This document shows, in pieces, positions 19,465 through 28,929 of a DNA stretch of 64,000 bases; the stretch's first letter is position 1, and each line of letters starts with the position of its first letter. Source of the stretch: Paralithodes platypus (taxonomy: Eukaryota; Arthropoda; Malacostraca; Decapoda; Lithodidae); contig JAVRFV010002340.1 in assembly GCA_032716605.1 (NCBI GenBank), positions 1 to 64,000 of the forward strand, read 5' to 3'. The position numbers and the translations under genes are program-made. Under the pieces are notes generated by a model that saw only the letters and a list, made by a program, of their open reading frames with translations, had not been told where the DNA came from and did no database searches.

Positions 19465-19980
19465 GTTATACTATTGTTTGTCGAAGCTCTAGGAGCATCA
19501 TGATATAAGAATATTTTGTGAAATGACAACATACTGTCATCTGTATAATTGTACATCTCATTCTCATCAACAAGTTTGATTAAATAAGAGGACGAAGAAT
19601 CCTCTTCTAGAATGACTCAGTATGAGTTGTATATATGTTGTATAATTGTGAACAAATAGTTTATCTTACACCAATGCACACAAAAGATTATCTTACTATT
19701 CTGTACAGCTCAGGGAGCTTATAATTTGGGAGAGTTTTATGTAATTAAAGCATACTTTCATAAACAAAAATTTTACATCTAATTCTCCTCGTCAAAAAAA
19801 AATAAAAAATACAAAAATAAAAATTATGTTATAACTATTCTTTCCTTCTTTCTGAGGCTTCCCAATGTAGGCCTACCTGCCTCTTCTTTTACAATTAAAT
19901 TAATTTTTTTCCCGGTGTCCGCCTAGCTGTTAATTGGTTCTCTCTGTATACGTTGAGCATCTGATGTCCCACCTCCGGTC
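19465..19980 (+). repeat. DIRS-2 3' UTR repeats, second block
   Basis: Continues the repeats of 14580-15061 (matching cores GAACAAATAGTTTATC and GAATCCTCTTCTAGAATGA) and then runs into A/T-rich sequence before the internal complementary region at 19990. Confidence 0.55.
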
Positions 19981-19989
19981 GTGATATTC

Positions 19990-20097
19990 TAGGCTCTTCG
20001 TCATTGACGAAGGAACCAATACTAGATTACGGGTTTGACAACCCATAGGCAAGGAAGGAAAACCTTCTATTTAGGAGTGGTTCCGTAGTCAATGACG
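19990..20097 (+). repeat. DIRS-2 internal complementary region
   Basis: The layout equals that of DIRS-1: a first part (to about 20027) presumably complementary to the missing left end, followed by ACGGGTTTGACAACCC and a stretch that is the reverse complement of the right end at 24979-25056 (GGTTCCGTAGTCAATGACG against CGTCATTGACTACGGAACC). Confidence 0.75.
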
Positions 20098-20265
20098 CAA
20101 AGGTTCCCTCCCACCTTCCCCTTCCCATGCACATGCCCAACTTGATATAACATTTGAGGCAGATAAACACGCTAGAAAATCTGGCATCACGTATTTACCT
20201 AATTGTATTTACCTAATTGTAGTTTACAGGAGTTGAGCTAAGCTCGTGTTGTCCCGTCTCTCAGT

Positions 20266-21155
20266 CTACTTTTTATCCAATTTTTTCTTGAAAATATGGA
20301 TATTCCTTGCCCCTACCACCTCCTCCTCCAGCCCATTCCATTTGTCAATACATCTATAGGGGAAGCTAAACTTCCTGATATCGTTCTTGCAGGTAGGTCT
20401 TTTTACTTTGTAGCTGTGGCCTCTAGTTATTCCTGTATCCATAATTAATATATCCTCCCTATCCAGCCTCTCCAGCCCCCGGGTGCATTTGTACATCATT
20501 ATCATGTCTCCCCTCTCTCTCTCCTCTCTTTTAGACTCGGTAGATTTAATTTGTCTAGCCTCCCTTCATATGGCAGTTCTCTGAGACTTGGAACCAATCT
20601 AGTAACTGCTCTCTGGATTCTTTCTAACTTGTGAATATGCTTCTTTAGATGCGGGGACCACACCACTGCTGCATACTCCAATCTTGGTCTAATCATACTC
20701 TTCATAATTTTCGCTACCATGGTCTCATCCAAGTAGTTCAGAGCAACTTTCATATTCCCGGCCATTGCATACATTCCGCTAAAGAGCTTGTTAATATGTT
20801 TCTCTGGCGACAAATTATCTTGTATAATCAACCCTAAATCCTTTTCTTTTTCGGCCTTGCTAATTATATTATCTCCCATCCTGTACTCCCAATTTGGTCT
20901 ATTCACACTTCTTCCCATATTTAACACATGGCATTTACTTATATTAAATTTCATTTTCCACTTGGTACTCCATTCGTATATTTTATCTAAATCCCCTTGC
21001 AGCTCCTCACAACTACTTTTATTTGTTATTTGTCTCATAATTTTTACGTCATCTGCAAACATTGACATGTAGGAGTTTATGCCTATCGGCAGGTCATTCA
21101 CGTACATAAGGAACATGAGAGGTGCCAACACAGATCCCTGCGGCACACCACTCAA
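20266..21155 (-). pseudogene. LINE-C ORF2, C-terminal half of RT and tail
   Basis: Continues the RT after a frame-shift: SGVPQGSVLAPLMFL at the start, the FADD catalytic motif (MFADDVKIM) about 30 residues later, then the thumb and the LEYAAVVWSPHL block. A second shift near 20503 leads to the last frame (20505-20266), which encodes the typical end with RGHSYKV and WNGLEEEVV. Both shifts are single-base and would abolish the full polyprotein. The 3' UTR to 20192 contains GAGTTGAGCTAAGCTCGTGT on the plus strand. Confidence 0.82.
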
Positions 21156-23478
21156 CTTTCCGCCACGATGAGTAAGTTCCTCTAATGTTGGTCCTCATTT
21201 CCCTATCTGTTAAATAGCTCTCCATCCATTTCAGCAAACTCCCCCTGACACATCCTAGCATCTCAAGCTTAGATAACAATCTCTTATGTGGTACCTTATC
21301 GAATGCTTTGGAAAGGTCTAAGTAGACGCAGTCCACCCATCCGCCTCTTTCTTGGAGTACATCTATCACCCTACTGTAATAACATAGCAAACTGGTAACA
21401 CAAGATGTCCCTTCTCTGAATCCAAATTGCTTTGGGGTTATTATCTTCTTTCTCTCCAACATTTTCATCCATCTCTTCCTAATTAGCTTTTCACAAATCT
21501 TGCATACAATACTAGTAAGTGAAACTGGTCTATAGTTTAGAGGGTCCTCAGGGTTTCCATTCTTGTATATCGGAATGATATTAGCTCTTTTCCATTCAAC
21601 AGGAACCTGTCCTTTATCTAAGGAAGCTTGAATTATGTCCCTCACTGGCTCCACTAATTGCTCTGCACACTCCTTTAAAACCCAGGCAGACACTTCATCC
21701 GGTCCCATAGCTTTCCTTACTTCAAGTCCTCTCATTGCAGATAACAGCTCATCTCTAGTTATTTCAATCTTACTAAGACCACTCTCCAGTACTCCCGCCT
21801 GTGGTTCGTCAAAACCTTCCTCTCTAGTAAAAACTGACCCCAATTTGTTATTCATTACCTCGCACATGTCCGATACATTTTCATACGTCCTAGCATCAAC
21901 TCTTAATTTAGTAATTTGTTTCTTTACCTTCAACTTACTGTTTATATATTTATAAAATAATCTAGGGTCACTTTCACATTTATTTACTATGTTCTTCTCA
22001 TAGTTCATTTTAACTTGCCTAATTATGTTAACATATCTATTCCTCTCCTGTTTATATTTATTCCGATTACTCTCAGTGTTCCTTCTTCTTAATCTAGCCC
22101 AAGCTGCATCACGCCTACCCAAAGCTCTTTTCCATTTCAAATTAAACCAATCTTTCTGCTTAGTAAAATTTCCAGTTTTATATCTTGGGACAAACAGATT
22201 GGTTCCTACTCTATAAATTTCGAGGAATCTACTATATTTACCTTGTACGTCCCGTTCCTTCAAAATAAGATCCCAATCTACTCCCTCTAAATATCTTTTC
22301 AAGGATACATAATCATCTTTACTATAATTTAATCTGTCATTTATGTAGCTATTGTCTAATCTATTGGCATTACTCGAGGTCAACTTCCATTTTAGTAATA
22401 GGTGATCACTTTTACCTACAGGACATAGATAGTTTATATCACTAATTTCGTGAGGATCCTTTGTAAAAATCAGATCGAGTTTAGAAGGTTCGTTATTACC
22501 CCTCATTCTTGTATTTTCCTTCACATGTTGTGCAAGTACATTTTCCGTAACCAACTCCACTAGCCGACTTCTCCAAGATCTCTGATTTGGCCCTGCATCT
22601 CCCGATTCCCAATCAACCTCACTACAGTTGAAATCTCCTACCAAGATCAATCGATTCTTCCTTAAAAGCAATCTTCTCAACGACTGAATCATATCCTCGA
22701 CCATCTCCTCAAACTCCAACTCCCTCCATGCTCTGGTCTTTGGTGGCATGTAAGCTACTGCTATGTCTAGTTTTTTTCCTTCTATATCATGGAGTTCAAC
22801 TGCCATTATTTCTGCCTTGTCATTATTTAACTCCACTTGCTTTGCTGTCATAGGGTTCTTAACTAATACTGCCACTCCACCTCCCCTTTTTCCCTTTCTA
22901 TCATATCTCCATATATTATATCCTTCACTAAACACTATATTGCTGTCAAAGTCCTGGTTCAGCTTTGTCTCCGTCAAACAGACTATCTGTGGTTGATCCT
23001 TTCTTAATATATCATCCAATTCTACCTTTTTACTGTTTATTCCATCTATATTAGTGTAGTAGCACAGTATATTGGAATCCTCCTCCTTGTTTCTCTTCCC
23101 TCCCTGCCTCCCATCAGGTTCACCTCCTCTTCCATCCCCTCCCTGACCTACCTCCACATTCCCTGCTAGTTCTATTCTCCTCCCCCCCCCCCCCTCCACA
23201 ATCTCCCGCCCCTCCCTCACCATCTCTCCGTCCTCGGGTGATCCACTACCTGACTCACCGTCTCCATCCCCTGCTCCTCCCTCACCATCTCTCTGTCTTC
23301 GGTTTGATCCACTACCTGACTCACTGTGTCTATCTCCTGCTCCTCCCTCACTATCTCCTTGTCCCCGATTTGATCCACTACCTGACTCACTGTCTCCTTG
23401 TTCATTTCTCCTCGTATTTTCCGTTCTTTCTGACTCTGAGTGTACCACTTCTTTAGTTTCCCTTCCTTTACTCTCCAA
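21094..23478 (-). CDS. LINE-C ORF2: AP endonuclease and N-terminal half of RT
   Basis: A 794-residue frame. Residues ~20-90 are low-complexity Ser/Gly/Glu repeats (SESGSGSNRGQGDSEGGAGD, three copies) in the overlap with ORF1. The endonuclease follows, with LTETKL, ILVGDFNCSEVDW and a KSDHLLL S-D-H motif. The RT begins with MGPDEVSAWVL, NYRPVSLTSIVCKICE and VYLDLSKAFDKVPH (first catalytic Asp). Just after, near 21140, a one-base shift moves the frame to 21155-20502. The first Met is taken as start, but the true ORF2 start may lie after the repeats. Apart from two shifts the gene is well preserved. Confidence 0.85.
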   Translation of the reverse strand: MESKGRETKEVVHSESERTENTRRNEQGDSESGSGSNRGQGDSEGGAGDRHSESGSGSNRRQRDGEGGAGDGDGESGSGSPEDGEMVREGREIVEGGGGRRIELAGNVEVGQGGDGRGGEPDGRQGGKRNKEEDSNILCYYTNIDGINSKKVELDDILRKDQPQIVCLTETKLNQDFDSNIVFSEGYNIWRYDRKGKRGGGVAVLVKNPMTAKQVELNNDKAEIMAVELHDIEGKKLDIAVAYMPPKTRAWRELEFEEMVEDMIQSLRRLLLRKNRLILVGDFNCSEVDWESGDAGPNQRSWRSRLVELVTENVLAQHVKENTRMRGNNEPSKLDLIFTKDPHEISDINYLCPVGKSDHLLLKWKLTSSNANRLDNSYINDRLNYSKDDYVSLKRYLEGVDWDLILKERDVQGKYSRFLEIYRVGTNLFVPRYKTGNFTKQKDWFNLKWKRALGRRDAAWARLRRRNTESNRNKYKQERNRYVNIIRQVKMNYEKNIVNKCESDPRLFYKYINSKLKVKKQITKLRVDARTYENVSDMCEVMNNKLGSVFTREEGFDEPQAGVLESGLSKIEITRDELLSAMRGLEVRKAMGPDEVSAWVLKECAEQLVEPVRDIIQASLDKGQVPVEWKRANIIPIYKNGNPEDPLNYRPVSLTSIVCKICEKLIRKRWMKMLERKKIITPKQFGFREGTSCVTSLLCYYSRVIDVLQERGGWVDCVYLDLSKAFDKVPHKRLLSKLEMLGCVRGSLLKWMESYLTDREMRTNIRGTYSSWRKVEWCAAGICVGTSHVPYVRE

Positions 23479-24395
23479 AAAAAAATCCTTTTCTCCTCAT
23501 CTGACAATTTTCGATTTTCATCGTCAGCCCTTGCTTGAACTTCTCTCAACTTTTCCCTTTCCTCTATGCTTAAGTCCTTTTTCACCCTAATATGTTTCAT
23601 TCCAGTACAACTATTTAGCCTCCAGCTTACAATGGTTAATGCTTCAACCACTGACCTAGATTTAAACTCTGCTTTTATCGGTCTCATCTCACCCTTTTTA
23701 TATCTTCCTAGCCGTCTTACTTCGTCCAGTTCTCTCCCCCAATCACAGCCTTCGTCTAGACACTCCAATATTTTCTTTACTTTGTCCTCATCCCTTCCCC
23801 TTCTCTCCCTCATATCTGCTAAATGTTCTTCAATGTCTCCAAAAATTATTATGCTTTTACCTCTATCTACTGTTTCCCTCACTACCTTTTCCTTGCTCTT
23901 CAAAACCTGCACTACATTCTTCTCAAACTCTCTTTTCTCTTTTTCTCTCTCTTCCACCTGCTCCTTCATGATTTCTTCCAATGCATCCACCTTAGCATTC
24001 CCCACCCTTGTCCACTCATTTTTCTCCTCACTTATTACTCCCTTTACTTTCTCACTTAAATGGCCCTCATACTCCTTTAGCTGCTCCTTGAGTGCCATGT
24101 TCTCTGCCTCCAGCTCATCTACTTTCCTTATCACAGCATCTAGGTTAGCAATTAATGGCCCATCTGCAGTTGCTACTGAACTGGCTCCACATATTTCTGT
24201 CAGTGACTCCACCTTCACACCTATATTTCTCCTCCAATTCTCCATAACTCCCTTCCATCTTAACAGACCCATCATCTGTCTCTTCACCACAGTCAATTGA
24301 TCCTCCACTTCATTACCCTCTGCCAGAAATCCCTCAAATTCATAGCTCTCTTCATCTCCCAATAAACTCTGCCTCCGTTTGCCTTGGCCGGCCAT
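23217..24395 (-). CDS. LINE-C ORF1 protein (coiled coil, RNA-binding)
   Basis: An intact frame of 392 residues. The N-terminal third is acidic, residues ~85-170 form a heptad-rich coiled coil (ELEAENMALKEQLKEYEG), and ~215-310 hold a conserved core (RRLGRYKKGEMRPIKAEF, MKHIRVKKDLSIEEREKL) shared with LINE-A ORF1. Such proteins trimerise and bind the LINE RNA. The C-terminus contains imperfect repeats (EEQEIDTVSQVVDQ type) encoded by a ~63-bp minisatellite. The last ~260 bases overlap the start of ORF2 in another frame. The Met start follows a short A/T-rich leader and fits the family. Confidence 0.8.
   Translation of the reverse strand: MAGQGKRRQSLLGDEESYEFEGFLAEGNEVEDQLTVVKRQMMGLLRWKGVMENWRRNIGVKVESLTEICGASSVATADGPLIANLDAVIRKVDELEAENMALKEQLKEYEGHLSEKVKGVISEEKNEWTRVGNAKVDALEEIMKEQVEEREKEKREFEKNVVQVLKSKEKVVRETVDRGKSIIIFGDIEEHLADMRERRGRDEDKVKKILECLDEGCDWGRELDEVRRLGRYKKGEMRPIKAEFKSRSVVEALTIVSWRLNSCTGMKHIRVKKDLSIEEREKLREVQARADDENRKLSDEEKRIFFWRVKEGKLKKWYTQSQKERKIRGEMNKETVSQVVDQIGDKEIVREEQEIDTVSQVVDQTEDREMVREEQGMETVSQVVDHPRTERW
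23225..23410 (-). repeat. Minisatellite (~63-bp unit, 3 copies) in the ORF1/ORF2 overlap of LINE-C
   Basis: Three imperfect units, recognisable by TTTGATCCACTACCTGACTC on the plus strand, lie where ORF1 and ORF2 overlap in different frames. The unit length is a multiple of three, so copy-number changes keep both frames. Confidence 0.7.
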
Positions 24396-24978
24396 TGTTT
24401 ATATTTATGTAGCCTACAGTTAAAAATATACAAAACACTTAATAAAATTACAGTAAAATTAAACTACTACCTGGGATAAACCCAGGTAGCGCCGTCCCCG
24501 TTTGTGTCACCCTATCTTGAAAAAAGAACAAATGGAAAAAATAAATAGAAATGGGTGTTTGCGAGGTCACCACGAGCAGGTGGGGTACGACTTGATTACC
24601 TTCCTAAGAAGGTAACCCAACCGAGGTGTCGCAAGTACTAGGCAAAGATGAAATTGAAAACTCTAACCGTGTTTTGGGCCTTCAGCAGTAGCAGATACGT
24701 CACTCGGAAAACTAAACCTCATTGGTTACGATACTGCCACTGCCACGTGCAAGGGAAGCAATGCGACAGCACAGCTGGAGGGCTGAGGCACCGGGAGATT
24801 TGAAATGATAGATTTTTCTTTTTTACTTATAGTGGTATCCATTTTCAATGATGAGCCCTTGGTAAGATTTAATGGGTATTAACCAAGGATTGTTTATTAT
24901 GCTATATACGCAACGGTTATAATAAGAACTCTGGGGAATCCCGAACGGGTCCCGGAATCTCAGCCTATATAGAGTATA

Positions 24979-25056
24979 GGCTCTTCGTCATTGACTACGG
25001 AACCACTCCTAAATAGAAGGTTTTCCTTCCTTCCCTACGGGTTGTCAAACCCGTAA
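24979..25056 (+). repeat. DIRS-2 right terminus
   Basis: Mirrors the second half of the internal complementary region at 20030-20097 and has the same plan as the DIRS-1 right end (GG.TT-TTCC...GTCAAACC). It ends at about 25056, where LINE-K sequence begins. The stretch 24421-24978 is otherwise unannotated and probably mixes LINE-C 5' UTR and the DIRS-2 right repeat. Confidence 0.7.
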
Positions 25057-25548
25057 ATTTTCGTAGCAATAATTGACTCTAGTAGCTTTCCTATGATTGA
25101 TGTGAGACTAATGGGACGGTAATTGGATGCTATTGATTTATCACCTTTTTTGAATATTGGAACTACATTTGCAAGCTTCCAAGCTTCTGGAACTAAACCG
25201 GTTTCTAATGACTCGTTAAATAAAAATGTTAATGGATAACTTAACTCATCTCTGCATACTTTTAATACTCTAGCATATACAGTACCTCATCCGGACCAGG
25301 AGATTTATGAGGTTTCAGTCTGTCAATTTCCTTAAGCACATCATTTCTACTTATAGTAACCATACTTAACCTATTTTCTATACTATCGCTATATACCTTA
25401 CGGACTTCTGGAAACTGTGCCAAATTTTCATTAGTGAAAATGGAAAGAAATTGATTATTTAATGTAGCCTACACATTTCTAAGTAATTTCCTGTCATTTC
25501 TCCTATCGAAGTTTTAAGGGGACCAATTACATCTCTAACCTTGGATTT
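25057..25548 (-). pseudogene. LINE-K: internal fragment of a CR1-type RT
   Basis: The minus strand encodes, with frame changes, the region just before and at the start of an RT: NRLSMVTISRNDVLKEIDRL, KSPGPDEV, LVPEAWKLANVVPIFKKGD and NYRPISLTSIIGKLLES. The block order is standard for CR1/jockey-group ORF2. It stops at 25057, exactly at the DIRS-2 right end, so DIRS-2 probably landed in this LINE; the remaining RT half would be expected on the other side of DIRS-2 but is not in the window. Confidence 0.72.
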
Positions 25549-25552
25549 ATAT

Positions 25553-28143
25553 CTATCTATCTATCTATCTATATGCTCAGGCCCAATCCCCATTTTGGGG
25601 GTAACCGACTCAAGACAGAGCAAGAACAGGGAAAACACAAAAACAACATAAAACAACAAATAAACACAGATAAAAAGCACAAACTCACACACATCCAGGT
25701 CACCCAGGAGAAGACCCAGAGACCAGGGTCACCAAGGTCGCTCCAGCACTCCCCCAGCCCCCGACCACCCGGAGAGGTTCCGATCTCGGCAGGCAGACAT
25801 GCAGCGGAGCCAAAGCCACAAGCCCTCCCACCACACTTCCAGGCACACCCTTCATATTAATCATCTCCCCGGGCCAGGCGCCTGATGGACTATTATCTAG
25901 TCCAACTTGCGCCCAACCCCTTACTCCAAATGACCACGTGTTCACTCAACTATTCACAAGCATTCTCCATTCACTCCTGTCCACCACCACTTCCCCTGCC
26001 TGATCTATAGTCATTACTCTATCATCCAAAGCCTTTCTTACACAGTCTCTCCATCTCAATGGGGGTCTTCCTGCCCTTCTATCTCCCCTTGTACCTGACT
26101 CACATATTCTCTTTGTATGCCTTTCATCTCCCATTCATTCAACATGACCATACCAGCCCAGCACCCTTCTGTCCACTCTGGCTGACAAATGTTCCTGCTG
26201 CCCCACTCTCCTACATATCTCTTCATTCCTCAATCTGTCTCTACGAGTAACTCCATCCATACTCCTCAAGCAGCTCATCTCCATCACATCCAGCCCTCTT
26301 TTCTCCTTTTTCTTCAGAGCCCATGTCTCAGCCCCATACATCACTGTTGGCACAACAATTCCTTGATACAGTGCACTTTTACTTTCACTCCGAGATTTCT
26401 CGTCTTCCACATACATATGTACTTCCAATTGCTCCGAAAACCTTCCTTCCTTCACACACTCTCTGTTTTACCTCCACTTCCATACCTCCACTCCTGCTTA
26501 TCGTTCCTCCTAGATATTTAAAACACTCTACTTGTTCCAATATTTCCCCATCCAGCCTCACATCTAGATTCACCCTATGCTCTCCCCTATTACACACCAT
26601 TACTTTACTTTTATTGATGTTCACCTTCAGTTTCCTCCTTCCACAAACCACAACAAACTCTTTGACTACCCGCTGCAGTTTCTCATCAGAATCCGCCACC
26701 AATGCTGTGTCATCAGCGAACTGCAACTGATGCAACTCCCAATCTCTACCATTCTTTCCTACTAAATCCAATCCTCTTCCCATAGTTCTCCTTTTCACCT
26801 CCCTCACCACACCATCCATAAACATATTAAACAGCCATGGTGACATTAAACAACCCTGTCGCAAACCTACCTTTACCTCAAACCATTCACTCAACTCACC
26901 ATTTCCTACTCTCACACATGCTCTGCTCCCTTCATAAAAACTCTTAACTGCTTCTAACAAATTTCCTCCTATTTCATAAATCCTTAACACCTTCCACATT
27001 GCTTCACGGTCCACACGATCATACGCTTTTTCCAAGTCCATAAAAGCCCAAAATATCTCCTTATGCTTCTCCAAATACTTCTCGCATTACTGTCTTACTG
27101 CAAACATCTGATCCACGCACCCTCTTCCCCTCCTAAAACCGCACTGTTCTTCTCCTATTGCAACTTCCGTACACTTTATTATCCTCTCTATCAACACCCT
27201 GCCATACAGCTTTCCAACCACTGACAATAAACTAATACCTCTATAACTTGAACACTCCTGCCGATCTCCCTTCCCTTGTACAACGGCACAATACATGCAC
27301 TCTTCCAGTCTATTGGTACCATTGACACAGCAAAGCACACATTGAAAAGTCTCACCAACCAATCTATTATCACATCTCCACCCTTCTTTATACACTCCAC
27401 AGCAATACCATCCAAACCTTCTGCTTTTCCCGCTCTCATTTGTTTCACTGCTTCTTTCACCTCATTTTCCTCAATCCTTTCATTCATTCCCTGCCACCTG
27501 GGTGGCCTGGGTAACCTATCTCCATCCACCTCTGCTTCAATCACTGCTTCTCTTCCATCTCTTGCATTTAGCAAAGATTCAAAATACTCGGCATATCTTT
27601 TCCTCATTTCAACTGGTTCCACTAGTAATTCTCCATTTTCATCTTTCACTGACTCTTCCCTCTTTTGTCCTCCTTTCCTTACTTTATTTACCTCCTTCCA
27701 GAACATCTTCTTTCGTTCTTCAAAATTCTCACTCAGCCTTTGACCCCACCTTTCGTTTGCATCTTTTTCGCTTCTCTAATTTTCCGTTTTGCCTCTCTCC
27801 TTTTCTCCTTGTACCTCTCCCATACCTCAACACTACCATCCTGTAAAACCCTCTCAAAACACTGTCTCTTCTCCTCAACTGCCTTTCTCACCGTATCATT
27901 CCACCACTCGCTTCCCTTCCTGATACCTCTGCCTCCTACTTTCCTTTTGCCGCATACTACCTCTGCACTTGCTTTCACTCCTTCCTTAAACTGTTGCCAT
28001 TCAACCTCTACTTCTCTCTCTTCCATCTCTCTCACTTCCATACACTTTTCATTTAGTCTTTCCTTGTACTCCCTCTCATTTTCACTCTTCTCTAACTCAC
28101 TAACTTTTATAGTATAGGATTTATATAGTTGGTAAAAAGCTAC
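25553..28143 (-). mobile_element. LINE-D: RTE-like LINE, 5' truncated
   Basis: About 2.6 kb ending at a (ATAG)n tail (25553-25572 on the plus strand reads ATCT repeats). The coding part has at least five frame changes. A related copy lies at 47983-49545. The 5' end at 28143 abuts a 60-bp inverted duplication. Confidence 0.78.
25946..28143 (-). pseudogene. LINE-D reverse transcriptase (multiple frame-shifts)
   Basis: Successive frames 28155-27733, 27706-27191, 27395-27087, 27074-26385, 26455-26135 and 26134-25946 tile one ORF2. They show KAEGLDGIAVECIKKGG before the RT, VPIDWKSACIVPLYKG, AFMDLEKAYDRVDREAMW (first catalytic Asp), GLRQGCLMSPWLFN, FADDTALVADS (catalytic Asp pair) and a C-terminal SCLRSMDGVTRRDR block. 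This motif set is typical of RTE-related elements with RNA-templated target priming. The region upstream of 27700 carries the K/E-rich linker after the endonuclease, which is missing. It is clearly dead. Confidence 0.82.
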
Positions 28144-28203
28144 TGCTTTCAGCATTGCTACAACCCTCTTCCCCTGGTGTACCCTTTACCGCACTTCTTC
28201 ATA
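28144..28203 (-). repeat. 60-bp inverted duplicate of 28540-28599
   Basis: These 60 bases are an exact reverse complement of 28540-28599 (LINE-E coding sequence YEEV...MLKA). They join LINE-D (minus) and LINE-E (plus) head to head. Confidence 0.9.
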
Positions 28204-28924
28204 GATATATGGATGGAGTCATAAAAGAAATATAAGGAAGAGCAGTGGATGTTGTGTATCGCTGATAAGGGAGGAAAACGAGTGGAAGTTGCCTGTACTG
28301 CTGTTTGCTGATGATACAGTTCTGATGAGCGATAGTGAATGGGAGTTGCAGGGTCTGGTAAATATGTTTGGAACAGTGTGTGAAAAACGGAATCTGAAGG
28401 TAAAAGCGGGGAAGATCAAGATATGGTCTTTGAAAGGGGTGCAGCCACAGAGTGTGAGGTGAGGTTGAATGGACAGGCTAAGGAGAATATCAGGTCATTT
28501 ATGTATTTGGGCAGTGTGTTGAGTAAAGATGGGAGTACCTATGAAGAAGTGCGGTAAAGGGTACACCAGGGGAAGAGGGTTGTAGCAATGCTGAAAGCAA
28601 TAACAAGAAATAGGGTGATCAGCATGGAAGTAAAGAAGTCCTTGCATGACAGTGTAGTAATCCCGACATTGACTTACGGGAGTGAAGCATGGATGTTGGT
28701 GGAGAGACTCAGACCAAGAGTGAGCGGGGTGGAAATGAGTTACTTGAGAAGTGCGTGCGGAGTTACATGGAGGGATAGACAGATGAATGAGGAAGTACGA
28801 GAGAGGTGTGGTGTGGATGTAGATGTGCTGGAAAGTGTGAAAATGAACACCTTGAGATGGTTCGGCCATGTGGAACATATAGGAAGCGAGAGAATGACTA
28901 AGAAAGTGTACGAGAGTGAGGTGG
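28204..28924 (+). pseudogene. LINE-E: C-terminal part of an RTE-related RT
   Basis: Plus-strand frames encode YMDGVIKE, LLFADDTVLMSDSEWEL (catalytic Asp pair), FMYLGSVLSKDGSTYEE and the long C-terminal block SYLRSACGVTWRDRQ to LRWFGHVEHI. A frame change and stops occur near 28240, 28460 and 28556. The family is distinct from LINE-D. It is cut at both ends: upstream by the inverted duplicate at 28144, downstream at 28925 by LINE-F. Related 3' pieces lie at 30466-30652, 41220-41345 and 55630-56018. Confidence 0.78.
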
Positions 28925-28929
28925 AAGGA

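Larger units (their letters stand above)
20192..24420 (-). mobile_element. LINE-C: two-ORF CR1/L2-type LINE
   Basis: A 4.2-kb LINE with overlapping ORF1 and ORF2 and a 3' end made of short tandem repeats (ATTAGGTAAATACA type, 20192-20220), as in CR1/L2-group elements. It lies between the internal complementary region and right repeat of DIRS-2. The 5' limit is uncertain; its 5' UTR may reach past 24420. Confidence 0.8.
12311..25056 (+). mobile_element. DIRS-2: 3' half of a second DIRS element, with nested insertions
   Basis: Coding sequence from inside the RT gene to the recombinase (12311-14572), 3' UTR repeats, an internal complementary region (19990-20097) and a right end (to about 25056) all belong to a DIRS family diverged from DIRS-1. 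The pieces are separated by a TTAA element (13991-14302), LINE-A copy 2 (15062-19462) and LINE-C (20192-24420). The 5' half (gag, most of RT, left repeat) is absent: the DNA on the far side of DIRS-1 is LINE-A, not DIRS-2. Confidence 0.78.
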
